From: Pantoea rodasii
Lineage (GTDB): Bacteria; Pseudomonadota; Gammaproteobacteria; Enterobacterales; Enterobacteriaceae
Direction: 5' to 3'
NCBI RefSeq assembly: GCF_002095465.1
Contig: NZ_MLFP01000004.1
Coordinates: forward strand, 327,315 to 391,314
Length of the DNA: 64,000 nucleotides
Shown piece by piece: positions 53,492 through 62,108 of the stretch. The position numbers were made by a program, and so were the translations under genes. How positions within the stretch are numbered: the stretch's first letter is position 1; each line of letters opens with the position of its first letter. Below the pieces are notes generated by a model. The model had not been told where the DNA came from and ran no database searches. It saw only the letters and a list, made by a program, of their open reading frames with translations.

Positions 53492-54718
53492 ATGTCATCG
53501 TTCGACTACCTGAAAACTGCCATACGCCAGCAGGGTCATACGCTGCAGCAGGTCGCAGATGCCAGCGGGATGACCAAAGGCTACTTAAGCCAGCTGCTGA
53601 ATGCCAAAATCAAAAGCCCGAGCGCGCAGAAGCTGGAAGCGCTGCACCGTTTTCTTGGGCTGGAATTCCCGCGCCGCGACAAAACTGTCGGCGTGGTGTT
53701 CGGTAAGTTTTATCCGCTGCACACCGGCCACATCTATTTGATTCAGCGTGCCTGTAGCCAGGTGGATGAGCTGCACATCATCATGGGACACGACGATCCG
53801 CGCGATCGTGAACTGTTTGAAAACAGCGCGATGTCGCAGCAGCCGACCATCAGCGATCGTTTACGCTGGCTGTTACAGACCTTCAAATACCAGAAGAACA
53901 TCCGCATCCACTCGTTTGATGAAGAGGGAATCGAGCCTTATCCGCACGGCTGGGATGTGTGGAGCGCGGGGGTAAAGAAATTTCTCGCCGAGCAGGGCAT
54001 CGAACCGGACTGCATCTACACCAGCGAAGAACCCGATGCCGCCATGTATCAACAGCATCTCGGCATTCCAACGGTGGTGATCGATCCCAACCGGTCGTTT
54101 ATGAGCATCAGCGGCGGGCAGATCCGCCAAGATCCGTTCCGCTACTGGGAATACATTCCGACTGAAGTGAAGCCGTTTTTCGTGCGCACCGTGGCGATCC
54201 TCGGCGGTGAATCGAGTGGGAAGTCGACGCTGGTGAACAAGCTGGCGAATATCTTCAATACCACCAGTGCGTGGGAATATGGCCGCGATTATGTCTTCTC
54301 GCATCTCGGTGGCGATGAGATGGCGCTGCAGTATTCCGATTACGACAAGATCGCGTTGGGTCAGGCACAGTACATTGATTTCGCGGTGAAATATGCCAGC
54401 AAAGTGGCGTTTATCGATACCGACTTTGTTACCACGCAGGCGTTCTGCCTTAAGTATGAGGGGCGCGAGCATCCGTTCGTGCAGGCGCTGATCGATGAGT
54501 ACCGTTTCGATCTGGTAATCCTGCTGGAGAATAATGTGCCATGGGTGGCCGATGGCTTACGCAGCCTCGGCAGTTCGATGGATCGCCGCGAGTTTCAGTC
54601 AATGCTGGTGACCATGCTGCGTGAAAACAACATTGAGTTCGTGCACGTGAAAGAGGATGACTACGATGCGCGCTTCCTGCGCTGTGTCGAGCTGGTGAAG
54701 CAGATGCTCGGAGCCTAA
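53492..54718 (+). CDS. nadR: Trifunctional NAD regulator/NMN adenylyltransferase/ribosylnicotinamide kinase NadR
   Basis: A 408-residue protein with three parts. Residues 1-55 form an XRE-type DNA-binding domain (TLQQVADASGMTKGYLSQLLNAKI). Next comes a nucleotidyltransferase with GKFYPLHTGH at 71-80 and ISGGQIRQDP. The C-terminal kinase has P-loop GGESSGKSTL near residue 240. It senses NAD to repress NAD biosynthesis genes and also salvages ribosylnicotinamide. It lies downstream of radA as in E. coli and ends at a bidirectional terminator shared with ettA. Confidence 0.96.
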   Translation: MSSFDYLKTAIRQQGHTLQQVADASGMTKGYLSQLLNAKIKSPSAQKLEALHRFLGLEFPRRDKTVGVVFGKFYPLHTGHIYLIQRACSQVDELHIIMGHDDPRDRELFENSAMSQQPTISDRLRWLLQTFKYQKNIRIHSFDEEGIEPYPHGWDVWSAGVKKFLAEQGIEPDCIYTSEEPDAAMYQQHLGIPTVVIDPNRSFMSISGGQIRQDPFRYWEYIPTEVKPFFVRTVAILGGESSGKSTLVNKLANIFNTTSAWEYGRDYVFSHLGGDEMALQYSDYDKIALGQAQYIDFAVKYASKVAFIDTDFVTTQAFCLKYEGREHPFVQALIDEYRFDLVILLENNVPWVADGLRSLGSSMDRREFQSMLVTMLRENNIEFVHVKEDDYDARFLRCVELVKQMLGA

Positions 54719-54732
54719 ACGCTTCAGCCACA

Positions 54733-54758
54733 AAAAAGGCGCCTATCGGCGCCTTTTT
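54733..54758. terminator. Bidirectional intrinsic terminator between nadR and ettA
   Basis: A perfect 11-bp stem (AAAAAGGCGCC with GGCGCCTTTTT) around TATC, with A and T runs on the two sides, serves both convergent genes. Confidence 0.93.
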
Positions 54759-54771
54759 CACAGCATAACAA

Positions 54772-56439
54772 TTACTTCGTCATACGCTTGTACTTGATAC
54801 GCTTTGGCTCCAGCGCATCTGCGCCGAGGGTGCGTTTCTTGTAGTCTTCGTACTCGGTAAAGTTACCTTCGAAGAACTCCACCTTACCTTCATCCTGATA
54901 ATCGATGATGTGGGTGGCGATACGGTCGAGGAACCAACGGTCATGCGAGATCACCATGGCACAGCCTGGGAATTCCAGCAGGGCGTTTTCCAGCGCGCGC
55001 AGGGTTTCGATGTCGAGGTCGTTGGTGGGTTCATCGAGCAGCAACAGGTTGCCGCCAACCTGCAGCAGTTTCGCGAGGTGCAGACGACCACGCTCACCAC
55101 CGGACAGCTCGCCAACGCGTTTGCCCTGATCGGTGCCTTTGAAGTTGAAGCGACCGACATACGCACGGCTTGGCATCTCAGTGTTACCGACGCGCATAAT
55201 GTCCTGACCGCCAGACACTTCTTCAAACACGGTTTTAGAGTTGTCCATCGCATCACGGAACTGATCCACAGAGGCCAGCTTGACGGTTTCGCCCAGCTCG
55301 ATGGTACCGGAATCCGGCTGCTCCTGGCCTGACATCATACGGAACAGAGTCGATTTACCCGCGCCGTTCGGACCGATGATGCCGACAATCGCGCCCTTTG
55401 GTACCGCGAAGGTCAGATCGTCGATCAACACGCGATCGCCATACGATTTGCTCAGGTTGGTGACTTCCAACACTTTGTCACCGAGGCGTGCGCCTGGTGG
55501 AATGAACAATTCGTTGGTTTCGTTACGCTTTTGGTAATCGGTATTGTTCAGCTCTTCAAAGCGTGCCAGACGGGCTTTGCCCTTAGACTGACGGCCTTTC
55601 GCGCCCTGACGTACCCACTCCAGCTCTTTCTCAATCGACTTACGACGCGCCGCTTCAGAAGAAGCTTCCTGCGCCAGACGCTGATCTTTCTGCTCCAGCC
55701 AGGAAGAGTAGTTACCTTCCCATGGAATACCTTCACCACGGTCCAGCTCCAGAATCCAGCCGGCAACGTTATCGAGGAAGTAACGGTCGTGCGTAATCGC
55801 CACAACAGTCCCTTCGAAGTCGTGCAGGAAGCGTTCCAGCCAGGCTACCGATTCGGCATCCAGGTGGTTAGTTGGTTCGTCGAGCAGCAGCATGTCTGGC
55901 TTTTCCAGCAGCAGACGGCACAGCGCGACGCGGCGGCGTTCACCACCGGACAGGGTCTCGATTTTGGCATCCCAGTCTGGCAGACGCATGGCATCGGCAG
56001 CACGGTTCAGCTGCGTATCGAGGTTGTGACCGTCGTGTGCCTGGATCACTTCTTCCAGACGGCCCTGCTCGGCGGCCAGCTTATCGAAATCGGCATCGGG
56101 ATCGGCATACAGTGCGTACACTTCGTCGAGACGTTTCAGCGCGCCAACCACTTCAAATACCGCTTCTTCCACAGATTCACGCACGGTGTGCTCTGGGTTC
56201 AGTTTCGGTTCCTGTGGCAGATAGCCGACTTTAATGCCCGGCTGTGGGCGTGCTTCCCCTTCGATATCGGTATCAATGCCGGCCATGATGCGCAGCAAAG
56301 TGGATTTACCGGAACCGTTCAGACCGAGCACGCCGATTTTGGCGCCAGGGAAGAAGCTAAGAGAAATATTTTTCAGGATGTGACGCTTCGGCGGAACGAC
56401 TTTGCCGACGCGATGCATGCTATAGACGAATTGAGCCAC
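54772..56439 (-). CDS. ettA: Energy-dependent translational throttle protein EttA (ABC-F)
   Basis: A 555-residue ABC-F protein with two ATPase domains and no membrane part. It binds the ribosomal E site and gates the first elongation step according to ATP/ADP ratio. Walker A motifs are GLNGSGKST (residues 39-47) and GPNGAGKST near 355. ABC signatures are LSGGERRRVALCRLL and LSGGERGRLHLAKLL, and Walker B LLLDEPTNHLD and LLLDEPTNDLD. The P-site tRNA interaction motif lies in the linker from about 242 to 322, with the arm segment between. It matches E. coli YjjK in length and sequence. Confidence 0.97.
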   Translation of the reverse strand: MAQFVYSMHRVGKVVPPKRHILKNISLSFFPGAKIGVLGLNGSGKSTLLRIMAGIDTDIEGEARPQPGIKVGYLPQEPKLNPEHTVRESVEEAVFEVVGALKRLDEVYALYADPDADFDKLAAEQGRLEEVIQAHDGHNLDTQLNRAADAMRLPDWDAKIETLSGGERRRVALCRLLLEKPDMLLLDEPTNHLDAESVAWLERFLHDFEGTVVAITHDRYFLDNVAGWILELDRGEGIPWEGNYSSWLEQKDQRLAQEASSEAARRKSIEKELEWVRQGAKGRQSKGKARLARFEELNNTDYQKRNETNELFIPPGARLGDKVLEVTNLSKSYGDRVLIDDLTFAVPKGAIVGIIGPNGAGKSTLFRMMSGQEQPDSGTIELGETVKLASVDQFRDAMDNSKTVFEEVSGGQDIMRVGNTEMPSRAYVGRFNFKGTDQGKRVGELSGGERGRLHLAKLLQVGGNLLLLDEPTNDLDIETLRALENALLEFPGCAMVISHDRWFLDRIATHIIDYQDEGKVEFFEGNFTEYEDYKKRTLGADALEPKRIKYKRMTK

Positions 56440-56624
56440 GTTGTATTGAGCCTCTTGGTCAGTGAGTGGTGAACGTCAGATGCTGAAGTTTAGCCGTTTT
56501 CACCCTGCAATCACAGCCACACGGCGTTGAATCTTCTGAAGCCGGGCTCACAACCCGATAACTGATTGATTCTCACTCAACTGCCGGACTATGCTGCCTT
56601 TTTGCCTGAAAACGGGAGGGTTCG

Positions 56625-57571
56625 ATGAGAGTGCTAATTGCGGCCGATGAACATGCCTGGGGCGGATTGATTCCTTCAATTCGTCAGACGTTACCCGATG
56701 TGGAGTTTGTCGCCTCTGCGGGCCATGCGGCGGAAAGCCTGGCGGGATTTGATGCGCTGATCCCCGGCATGTGCCGTGTGGATGCGCGACTGATTGCCAC
56801 CGCCGATCGCCTGAAGCTGGTACAGCAGGCAGGCGTGGGGCTGGAAGGTGTCGATCTCGATGCGGCAAAAAAGCCGGCATTATGGTGGCGAATGTTCCCT
56901 CCGACCATTCAGGCAATGCGGATTCGGTTGCCGAGTTGGGTATCTGGATGATGATTGGCCTGGCGCGGCGTCAGCACGAGATCGCGGATTGCCTGGCGCA
57001 GCAGAAACTTGGCCAGCCCATTGGATTGGGATTGATGGGTAAAACGGTGGGGCTGGTAGGATTGGGTGGCATCGGCAAAGCGCTAGCCAAGCGCCTTGCA
57101 CCTTTTGGCATGCGCATGATTGGCGTGAAACGTGAGGCGGATGAGGCTTTTGCGCGTCAGCATCAGCTCGACTGGCTGGGAACCATGGCGCAACTGCCGG
57201 AGCTGTTGCAGCAGGCCGATTTTGTGGTGCTTAGCCTGCCGGACAATACTGAAACGCATAACATCATCGACGCCAATGCGTTGGTGCAGATGAAGCAGGA
57301 TAGCTATCTGATTAACCTTGGACGCGGTGGGTTGATTGAGAAGCAGGCCTTTCTGGCGGCGCTGGAAAGCAAAAAACTGGCGGGCGCCGGGCTGGATGTG
57401 TTCTGGCAGGAGCCACCCGATCCACAGGATCCGGTGTTCAGCTATAACGTGATTGCCACACCGCACATTGGCGGCGTGACCGACATTTCACTGGCGGGCA
57501 ATATCAAAGGGATTTGCGATAACCTGCGCCGTCTGCGTGATGGCGAAGCGGTTATCGATCGCTGGGCCTAA
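56625..57571 (+). pseudogene. D-2-hydroxyacid dehydrogenase, one frameshift
   Basis: An NAD(P)-dependent 2-hydroxyacid dehydrogenase, about 315 residues when joined. The N-terminal catalytic half runs MRVLIAADEHAWGGLIPSIR to GVDLDAAKK, where the frame slips at the A6 run 56867-56872. One more A would give AAKKAGIMVANVPSDHSG and join the second frame. That has the Rossmann motif GLVGLGGIGKALAKRL, the substrate arginine in LINLGRGGLIE, the catalytic glutamate in FWQEPPDP, and the histidine in TPHIGGVTD. It is convergent with the deoR-type gene, 3 bases apart. All catalytic residues survive, so the slip may be a sequence error. Confidence 0.87.
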
Positions 57572-57574
57572 GCG

Positions 57575-58339
57575 TTACGGCAGGCGCAGCGGGATATTTT
57601 GTTGCGCCAGCCAATCCTTCAGCGCCGCATCAGGCGCACTGTCACTCACCAGCATGTCAAAATGTCGCAGCTCGCCAATGCGGGCGGGCAGCACTTTGCC
57701 ATATTTGCTGCTGTCGGCCACCAAAACCCGCGTGCGTGCTCGCAGCATGGCGTGGTGTTTCATCGCTAATTCATTGATGTTATAGCACGTTGCACCTTGC
57801 TCCTGGTCGATGCCCGCCGCCGAGATAAAGGCCAGCGTGGGACACAGGTCGTCAAGAATCGAATGCGCGCCAATCGGCGTGAACAACGCGTTATCGGCAT
57901 GAAATTCGCCACCGCTGAGGATCACATTGCAGGCTGGTTTCTCTTTCAACGCCAGAAAGGTGTTCATGGCGCAGCAAATCGCGGTAAACGTCAGCGTGTC
58001 GGGAATCGCGTCCACGATATAAGGCAGGGTGGTGCCGCAGTCAAAAAACACCGTATCGTTTTCGTTAATCAGGCTGGCTGCAGCCTGCGCCAAACGCTGT
58101 TTGCGTGCGGCATTTTGCCCATGCTGATCGGAGACGAAATAGTGCCCGGCATGGCTTTTCGGATCGCTAACAATATAGCCACCCAACAGCACCACGCTGG
58201 AGGCCGGTTCGGTGAGATCGCGGCGAATCGTCATTTCTGAGACGCCCAATAGTTGCGCCGCATCTTTCAGGTGCAGTTTATCGGTGCGCTTCAGTGCTTG
58301 CGCCAGCTTGTGAATGCGTTCGTCGCGCCGGGTTTCCAT
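57575..58339 (-). CDS. deoR: DeoR-type repressor of the deoxyribose locus (DeoR/DeoQ)
   Basis: A 254-residue DeoR-family regulator that matches E. coli DeoR along its whole length: METRRDERIHKL, LHLKDAAQLLGVSEMTIRRDL (helix-turn-helix), VVLLGGYIV, VFFDCGTTLPYI, MNTFLALKEKP and VLVADSSKYGKV. The start at 58337-58339 gives the DeoR N-terminus. The effector is deoxyribose-5-phosphate in DeoR. It is divergent from a deoK-deoP-deoX operon, the layout of deoQ-deoKPX in Salmonella, so it could also be called deoQ. A near-consensus DeoR operator lies in the shared control region. Confidence 0.88.
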   Translation of the reverse strand: METRRDERIHKLAQALKRTDKLHLKDAAQLLGVSEMTIRRDLTEPASSVVLLGGYIVSDPKSHAGHYFVSDQHGQNAARKQRLAQAAASLINENDTVFFDCGTTLPYIVDAIPDTLTFTAICCAMNTFLALKEKPACNVILSGGEFHADNALFTPIGAHSILDDLCPTLAFISAAGIDQEQGATCYNINELAMKHHAMLRARTRVLVADSSKYGKVLPARIGELRHFDMLVSDSAPDAALKDWLAQQNIPLRLP

Positions 58340-58537
58340 GAGCATCTCTGTGTAATGAGTATCCTGAAGGTGAAAGGTTTTCGGCCGTGAAGGCAGTATG
58401 AGTACAACCGACAAATCTCTCTGAATTTAATGATTTGCGACGCATCCAGCAGGCAATTTTTCAATATTACCTGTAATGAGATCGCCCCGCAAACTTCCCA
58501 TAGCGGGATAAAAGCGTCAACTACGCTGATGTTGTTT

Positions 58538-58553
58538 TGTTAGAATAATAACA
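58538..58553. promoter_or_regulatory. DeoR-type operator
   Basis: TGTTAGAATAATAACA matches the E. coli DeoR operator TGTTAGAATTCTAACA at 14 of 16 positions, differing only in the centre. It lies between the repressor gene and deoK, 140 bases before the deoK start. Confidence 0.75.
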
Positions 58554-58603
58554 TCTTCGCATGCGGAATCACCGCAAAAATGGTTTTAATTCCCGGCTCA
58601 GGA

Positions 58604-58619
58604 TGTGAAATTTGTCACA
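58604..58619. promoter_or_regulatory. CRP-cAMP site upstream of deoK
   Basis: TGTGA-AATTTG-TCACA is a perfect match to the CRP half-sites TGTGA-N6-TCACA. It lies 74 bases before the deoK ATG and 50 bases from the DeoR-like operator, fitting catabolite-controlled deoxyribose use. Confidence 0.88.
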
Positions 58620-58692
58620 TCACTCTCTGTATTTACCTGCTAGTGTGATTTTAATAACATTTTAAAGTTAAAAATTCACCGGGGAGTGAGCA

Positions 58693-59609
58693 ATGGATAT
58701 CGCGGTTATTGGGTCAAATATGGTCGACCTTATTACTTACACCAATCAGATGCCGAAAGCGGGCGAAACGCTGGAGGCGCCTGATTTCGCCATCGGTTGT
58801 GGCGGCAAAGGGGCGAATCAAGCGGTGGCCGCCGCGAAAATGGGCGGCAACGTGATGATGGTGAGCAAAGTCGGTGACGATCTGTTTGCGCCCAACACGG
58901 TGGCTAACCTCAAACAGCAGGGCGTCGATACTCAATTTGTTACCACCGCGCCGGGCACTTCCAGCGGCGTGGCGCCGATCTTCGTGGACGATCAGTCGCA
59001 GAACCGCATTCTGATCATCAAAGGTGCCAATCAACAGTTAAAACCCGCTGATATCGATGCCGCCGCTGAGGCACTAAAAGCCTGCCAACTGATCATCTTG
59101 CAACTCGAAATCCCACTGGAAACCGTCTATTACGCGATTGATTTTGCCCGTCAGCACGACATCAAAGTGATCCTCAATCCGGCACCGGCGGTGGCGAATC
59201 TGGATATTGATTATGCCTGCAAGTGCGACTTCTTTATGCCTAACGAAACCGAACTGGAGATCCTGACCGGCATGCCGGTCGGTACCGATGATGAGGTAAA
59301 ACGGGCGGGCCAGACGCTGCTCAAGCGTGGCCTCAAAACCTGATTATCACCCTCGGCGCACGTGGTTCGCTGTGGATGACAGGCGACACGCTGCATCAGG
59401 TTGCACCCACATCAGTAAAAGCCGTCGATACCAGCGGTGCCGGTGATGCCTTTATTGGCTGCTTTGCCCACGCGCTGGTGAAAACCGGCGATATTCCAGC
59501 AGCGATGGCGCAAGCCTCGGCCTACGCTGCCTGCAGCGTGACCGGTCGCGGTACGCAGCGCTCCTATCCTGACGCGGAAACCTTCCAGCGTTTTCTCAAC
59601 GTAAACTGA
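58693..59609 (+). pseudogene. deoK: Deoxyribokinase DeoK (PfkB family), one frameshift
   Basis: A ribokinase-family sugar kinase, about 305 residues when joined, that phosphorylates deoxyribose to deoxyribose-5-phosphate. MDIAVIGSNMVDLITYTNQMP, GCGGKGANQAVAAAKMGG (sugar-binding PfkB signature 1) and NPAPAVANLD are in the first frame. That frame stops at 59341-59343 after RGLKT. One more A in the A4 run 59335-59338 gives RGLKNLIITLGARGSLW and joins the second frame, which carries the catalytic-base signature DTSGAGDAFIGCFAHAL. The same A5-to-A4 change in the same context (AAAACC) occurs in the gluconate dehydrogenase gene. GGGGAG precedes the ATG. Confidence 0.87.
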
Positions 59610-59618
59610 GGTCGAGCC

Positions 59619-60944
59619 ATGCAACCGAACATTGTTCAGCAACCCGACGGCTATCTGAATAAAACGCCGCTGTTCCAGTTCATTTTGCTGTCGTGCCTGT
59701 TCCCGTTGTGGGGCTGCGCCGCGAGCCTGAACGACATCCTGATCACCCAGTTCAAAAGCGTGTTTGCGTTGAGCGACTTCGCCAGCGCGCTGGTGCAGAG
59801 CGCGTTCTACGGCGGTTACTTTTTGATTGCGATTCCGGCTTCGCTGGTGATCCGCAAAGCCACCTACAAGCTGGCGATCCTAATGGGGTTGGTGTTGTAC
59901 ATCGTGGGCTGCGTGCTGTTCTATCCTGCTTCGCACATGGCGACGTACACCATGTTCCTTGCGGCGATCTTTGCCATCGCCATTGGTCTCAGCTTCCTCG
60001 AAACCGCCGCGAATACCTATAGCTCAATGATTGGCCATCGCGATCACGCCACGCTGCGCCTCAATATCAGCCAGACGTTCTACCCGATCGGCGCGCTGAT
60101 GGGCATCGTGTTGGGCAAATATCTGGTGTTCCAGGACGGTGAAAGTCTGCATACGCAGATGGCGACCATGAATGCCGAGCAGGCGCATGCCTTCCGCCTC
60201 AGCATGCTGGAACATACTCTTGAGCCGTACAAATATCTGGTAATGGTATTAGTGGTGGTGATGCTGCTGTTCCTGTTTACCCGTTATCCACGCTGCAAAC
60301 CTGCGTCGAGTGAAAAGTCACTGCCATCGCTGGGCGAAACCTTCCGCTATCTGGCCGGTAATCGTCACTTTAAACGCGGTATCGTCGCGCAGTTCTTGTA
60401 TGTCGGCATGCAGGTGGCGGTGTGGTCCTTCACCATTCGTCTGGCGCTGACGTTGGGTGCAGCAAACGAACGTCATGCCTCTAACTTTATGATTTACAGC
60501 TTTATCTGTTTCTTTATCGGTAAGTTTGTCGCCAACTTCCTGATGACGCGCTTCCGTGCAGAAAAAGTGCTGATTGCCTACTCGGTGCTCGGTGTGATCA
60601 CCCTCGCGTGGGTGATGTTTGTGCCAAACTTTACCGCAGTGTACGCGGCAGTGTTTGTCAGCGTGCTGTTCGGACCCTGCTGGGCAACGATTTACGCGGG
60701 CACGCTGGCCACGGTGGATAACAAGTACACCGAAGTGGCAGGTGCGTTTATCGTCATGTCGATTGTTGGCGCGGCGTTTATCCCGGCGATTCAGGGCTTC
60801 GTCTCCGATCATCTGGGTTCGATGCAGCTGGCATTTGGTGTCTCGTTGCTGTGCTTCGCGTGGGTCGGCTTCTATTTCTGGGGCGAGCTGCGTCATAAAA
60901 ATCAGGCGATGCAGGCTGGCCGTCTGGTTGAGGATATGTCATGA
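59619..60944 (+). CDS. deoP: Deoxyribose permease DeoP (FucP-type MFS)
   Basis: A 441-residue 12-helix sugar:H+ symporter of the FucP group. FILLSCLFPLWGCAASLNDILITQFKSVFALSDF at helix 1 is the group pattern. ALVQSAFYGGYFLIAIPASLVIRK, FLAAIFAIAIGLSFLETAANTYSS and SQTFYPIGALMGIVLGKYL follow. The position between the kinase and the DeoX gene is that of Salmonella deoP, so deoxyribose is the likely substrate. It starts 10 bases after deoK and overlaps deoX by 4 bases. Confidence 0.9.
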   Translation: MQPNIVQQPDGYLNKTPLFQFILLSCLFPLWGCAASLNDILITQFKSVFALSDFASALVQSAFYGGYFLIAIPASLVIRKATYKLAILMGLVLYIVGCVLFYPASHMATYTMFLAAIFAIAIGLSFLETAANTYSSMIGHRDHATLRLNISQTFYPIGALMGIVLGKYLVFQDGESLHTQMATMNAEQAHAFRLSMLEHTLEPYKYLVMVLVVVMLLFLFTRYPRCKPASSEKSLPSLGETFRYLAGNRHFKRGIVAQFLYVGMQVAVWSFTIRLALTLGAANERHASNFMIYSFICFFIGKFVANFLMTRFRAEKVLIAYSVLGVITLAWVMFVPNFTAVYAAVFVSVLFGPCWATIYAGTLATVDNKYTEVAGAFIVMSIVGAAFIPAIQGFVSDHLGSMQLAFGVSLLCFAWVGFYFWGELRHKNQAMQAGRLVEDMS

Positions 60945-61954
60945 AAACCCGTTTACCGCTGCGTCGTGAACAGTTCCATGAAACGCCCAGCACGCTGCTG
61001 CAAAATGAGTATTTCCACGTCGAGCTGTTCCGCTATCCGGCGGGCGTGGAAGCGGTGCGTATCCGTAATCAGCGTGGCACGGTGATCGTGCTGCCGTTTT
61101 ACGGTCAGATGGTGTGGGACGCGACCTTCGATGGCCATTCGCTGACCATGGGGCACAGTTTTAAACAGCCGCTGCTGGGCAGCTCGATTATTGATACCTA
61201 CGGCTGTTTTGCCTTCCATTCCGGCCTGCTGGCGAACGGCTGTCCGGCGCCGGATGACGACCATCCGCTGCACGGTGAAATGGCCTGCGCGCGCATGGAC
61301 AGCGCATGGATGGTGCTGGAGCAGGATCGCGTGTCGCTGGAAGGAGAAGCCGAATATGTGAAAGGCTTTGGCCATCACTATCTGGCCTCTCCAGCGGTGC
61401 GTTTGCACGCTAACACGCCGCGCCTGCACATCGAAATGAACATCACCAATCTGGCGGGCGCACCGATGCCGCTGCAGTACATGTGCCATCTGAACAGTGC
61501 CTGGCTGGGCAATGGGCGCTTTAAGCAGTCGATCCCACAGGATGCCTTCAAGCTGCGCACCTCGATCCCGGCGCATGTGAAACCGACGCCGCAGTGGAGC
61601 GCGTACACCGAACAGCTGGCGCGCGATCCGCAGGCATTGCAGCAGTTGGATCAGCCAGCGATGTGCGATCCGGAGATCGTGTTCTTTGCCGACGATCTGG
61701 CGCAGTACGGCAACGAAGTGCAGTTCGAACTGCATGCGCCGGAAGGCTATGCCTTAATGACGCGCTTCGACAGCCGACAGTTCCCTCACGCCACGCGCTG
61801 GCTGCTGCACAATCACGATCAGCAGGTGGCGGCTTACGTGCTGCCCTCAACTTGCCGGCCGGAAGGATTGAAGGCGGCGCAGCGTGCCGGCACGCTGATT
61901 GAGTTGATTCCCGGTGAGCAACGCCATTTCAGCGTGGAGACCGGCATTCTGTAA
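60941..61954 (+). CDS. deoX: DeoX, aldose 1-epimerase-like DUF4432 protein
   Basis: A 337-residue soluble protein of the galactose-mutarotase-like DUF4432 family. RYPAGVEAVRIRNQRGTVIVLPFYGQMVWD, LLGSSIIDTYGCFAFHSGLLANGCP, DDDHPLHGEMACARMD (H and E typical of mutarotases) and MCHLNSAWL are visible. It probably interconverts anomers of deoxyribose for the kinase. It overlaps deoP by 4 bases and ends the operon. Confidence 0.88.
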   Translation: MKTRLPLRREQFHETPSTLLQNEYFHVELFRYPAGVEAVRIRNQRGTVIVLPFYGQMVWDATFDGHSLTMGHSFKQPLLGSSIIDTYGCFAFHSGLLANGCPAPDDDHPLHGEMACARMDSAWMVLEQDRVSLEGEAEYVKGFGHHYLASPAVRLHANTPRLHIEMNITNLAGAPMPLQYMCHLNSAWLGNGRFKQSIPQDAFKLRTSIPAHVKPTPQWSAYTEQLARDPQALQQLDQPAMCDPEIVFFADDLAQYGNEVQFELHAPEGYALMTRFDSRQFPHATRWLLHNHDQQVAAYVLPSTCRPEGLKAAQRAGTLIELIPGEQRHFSVETGIL

Positions 61955-61959
61955 ATACC

Positions 61960-61977
61960 GGCGGCCCTTGTGCCGCC
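61960..61977 (+). terminator. Hairpin after deoX
   Basis: GGCGGC and GCCGCC pair around a six-base loop, 6 bases after the stop. Only a weak T-rich tail (ATTTCT) follows. Confidence 0.5.
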
Positions 61978-62067
61978 TCGATTTCTACCGCTTCGCTATT
62001 CATAAAACTGTCACGCAATATCCTCGCTCATTCTATAAAGCCTAATGCCCTGTTGGACGATAACCCC

Positions 62068-62083
62068 TGCGACATTTGTCACA
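62068..62083. promoter_or_regulatory. CRP-like site upstream of the chemoreceptor gene
   Basis: TGCGA-CATTTG-TCACA differs from the CRP consensus halves at one base and shares its right half and part of its spacer with the deoK site (TTTGTCACAT). It lies 26 bases before the ATG, close for activation, so its role is uncertain. Confidence 0.5.
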
Positions 62084-62108
62084 TTTCTTTTCACCAGGGT
62101 TCAGATTT

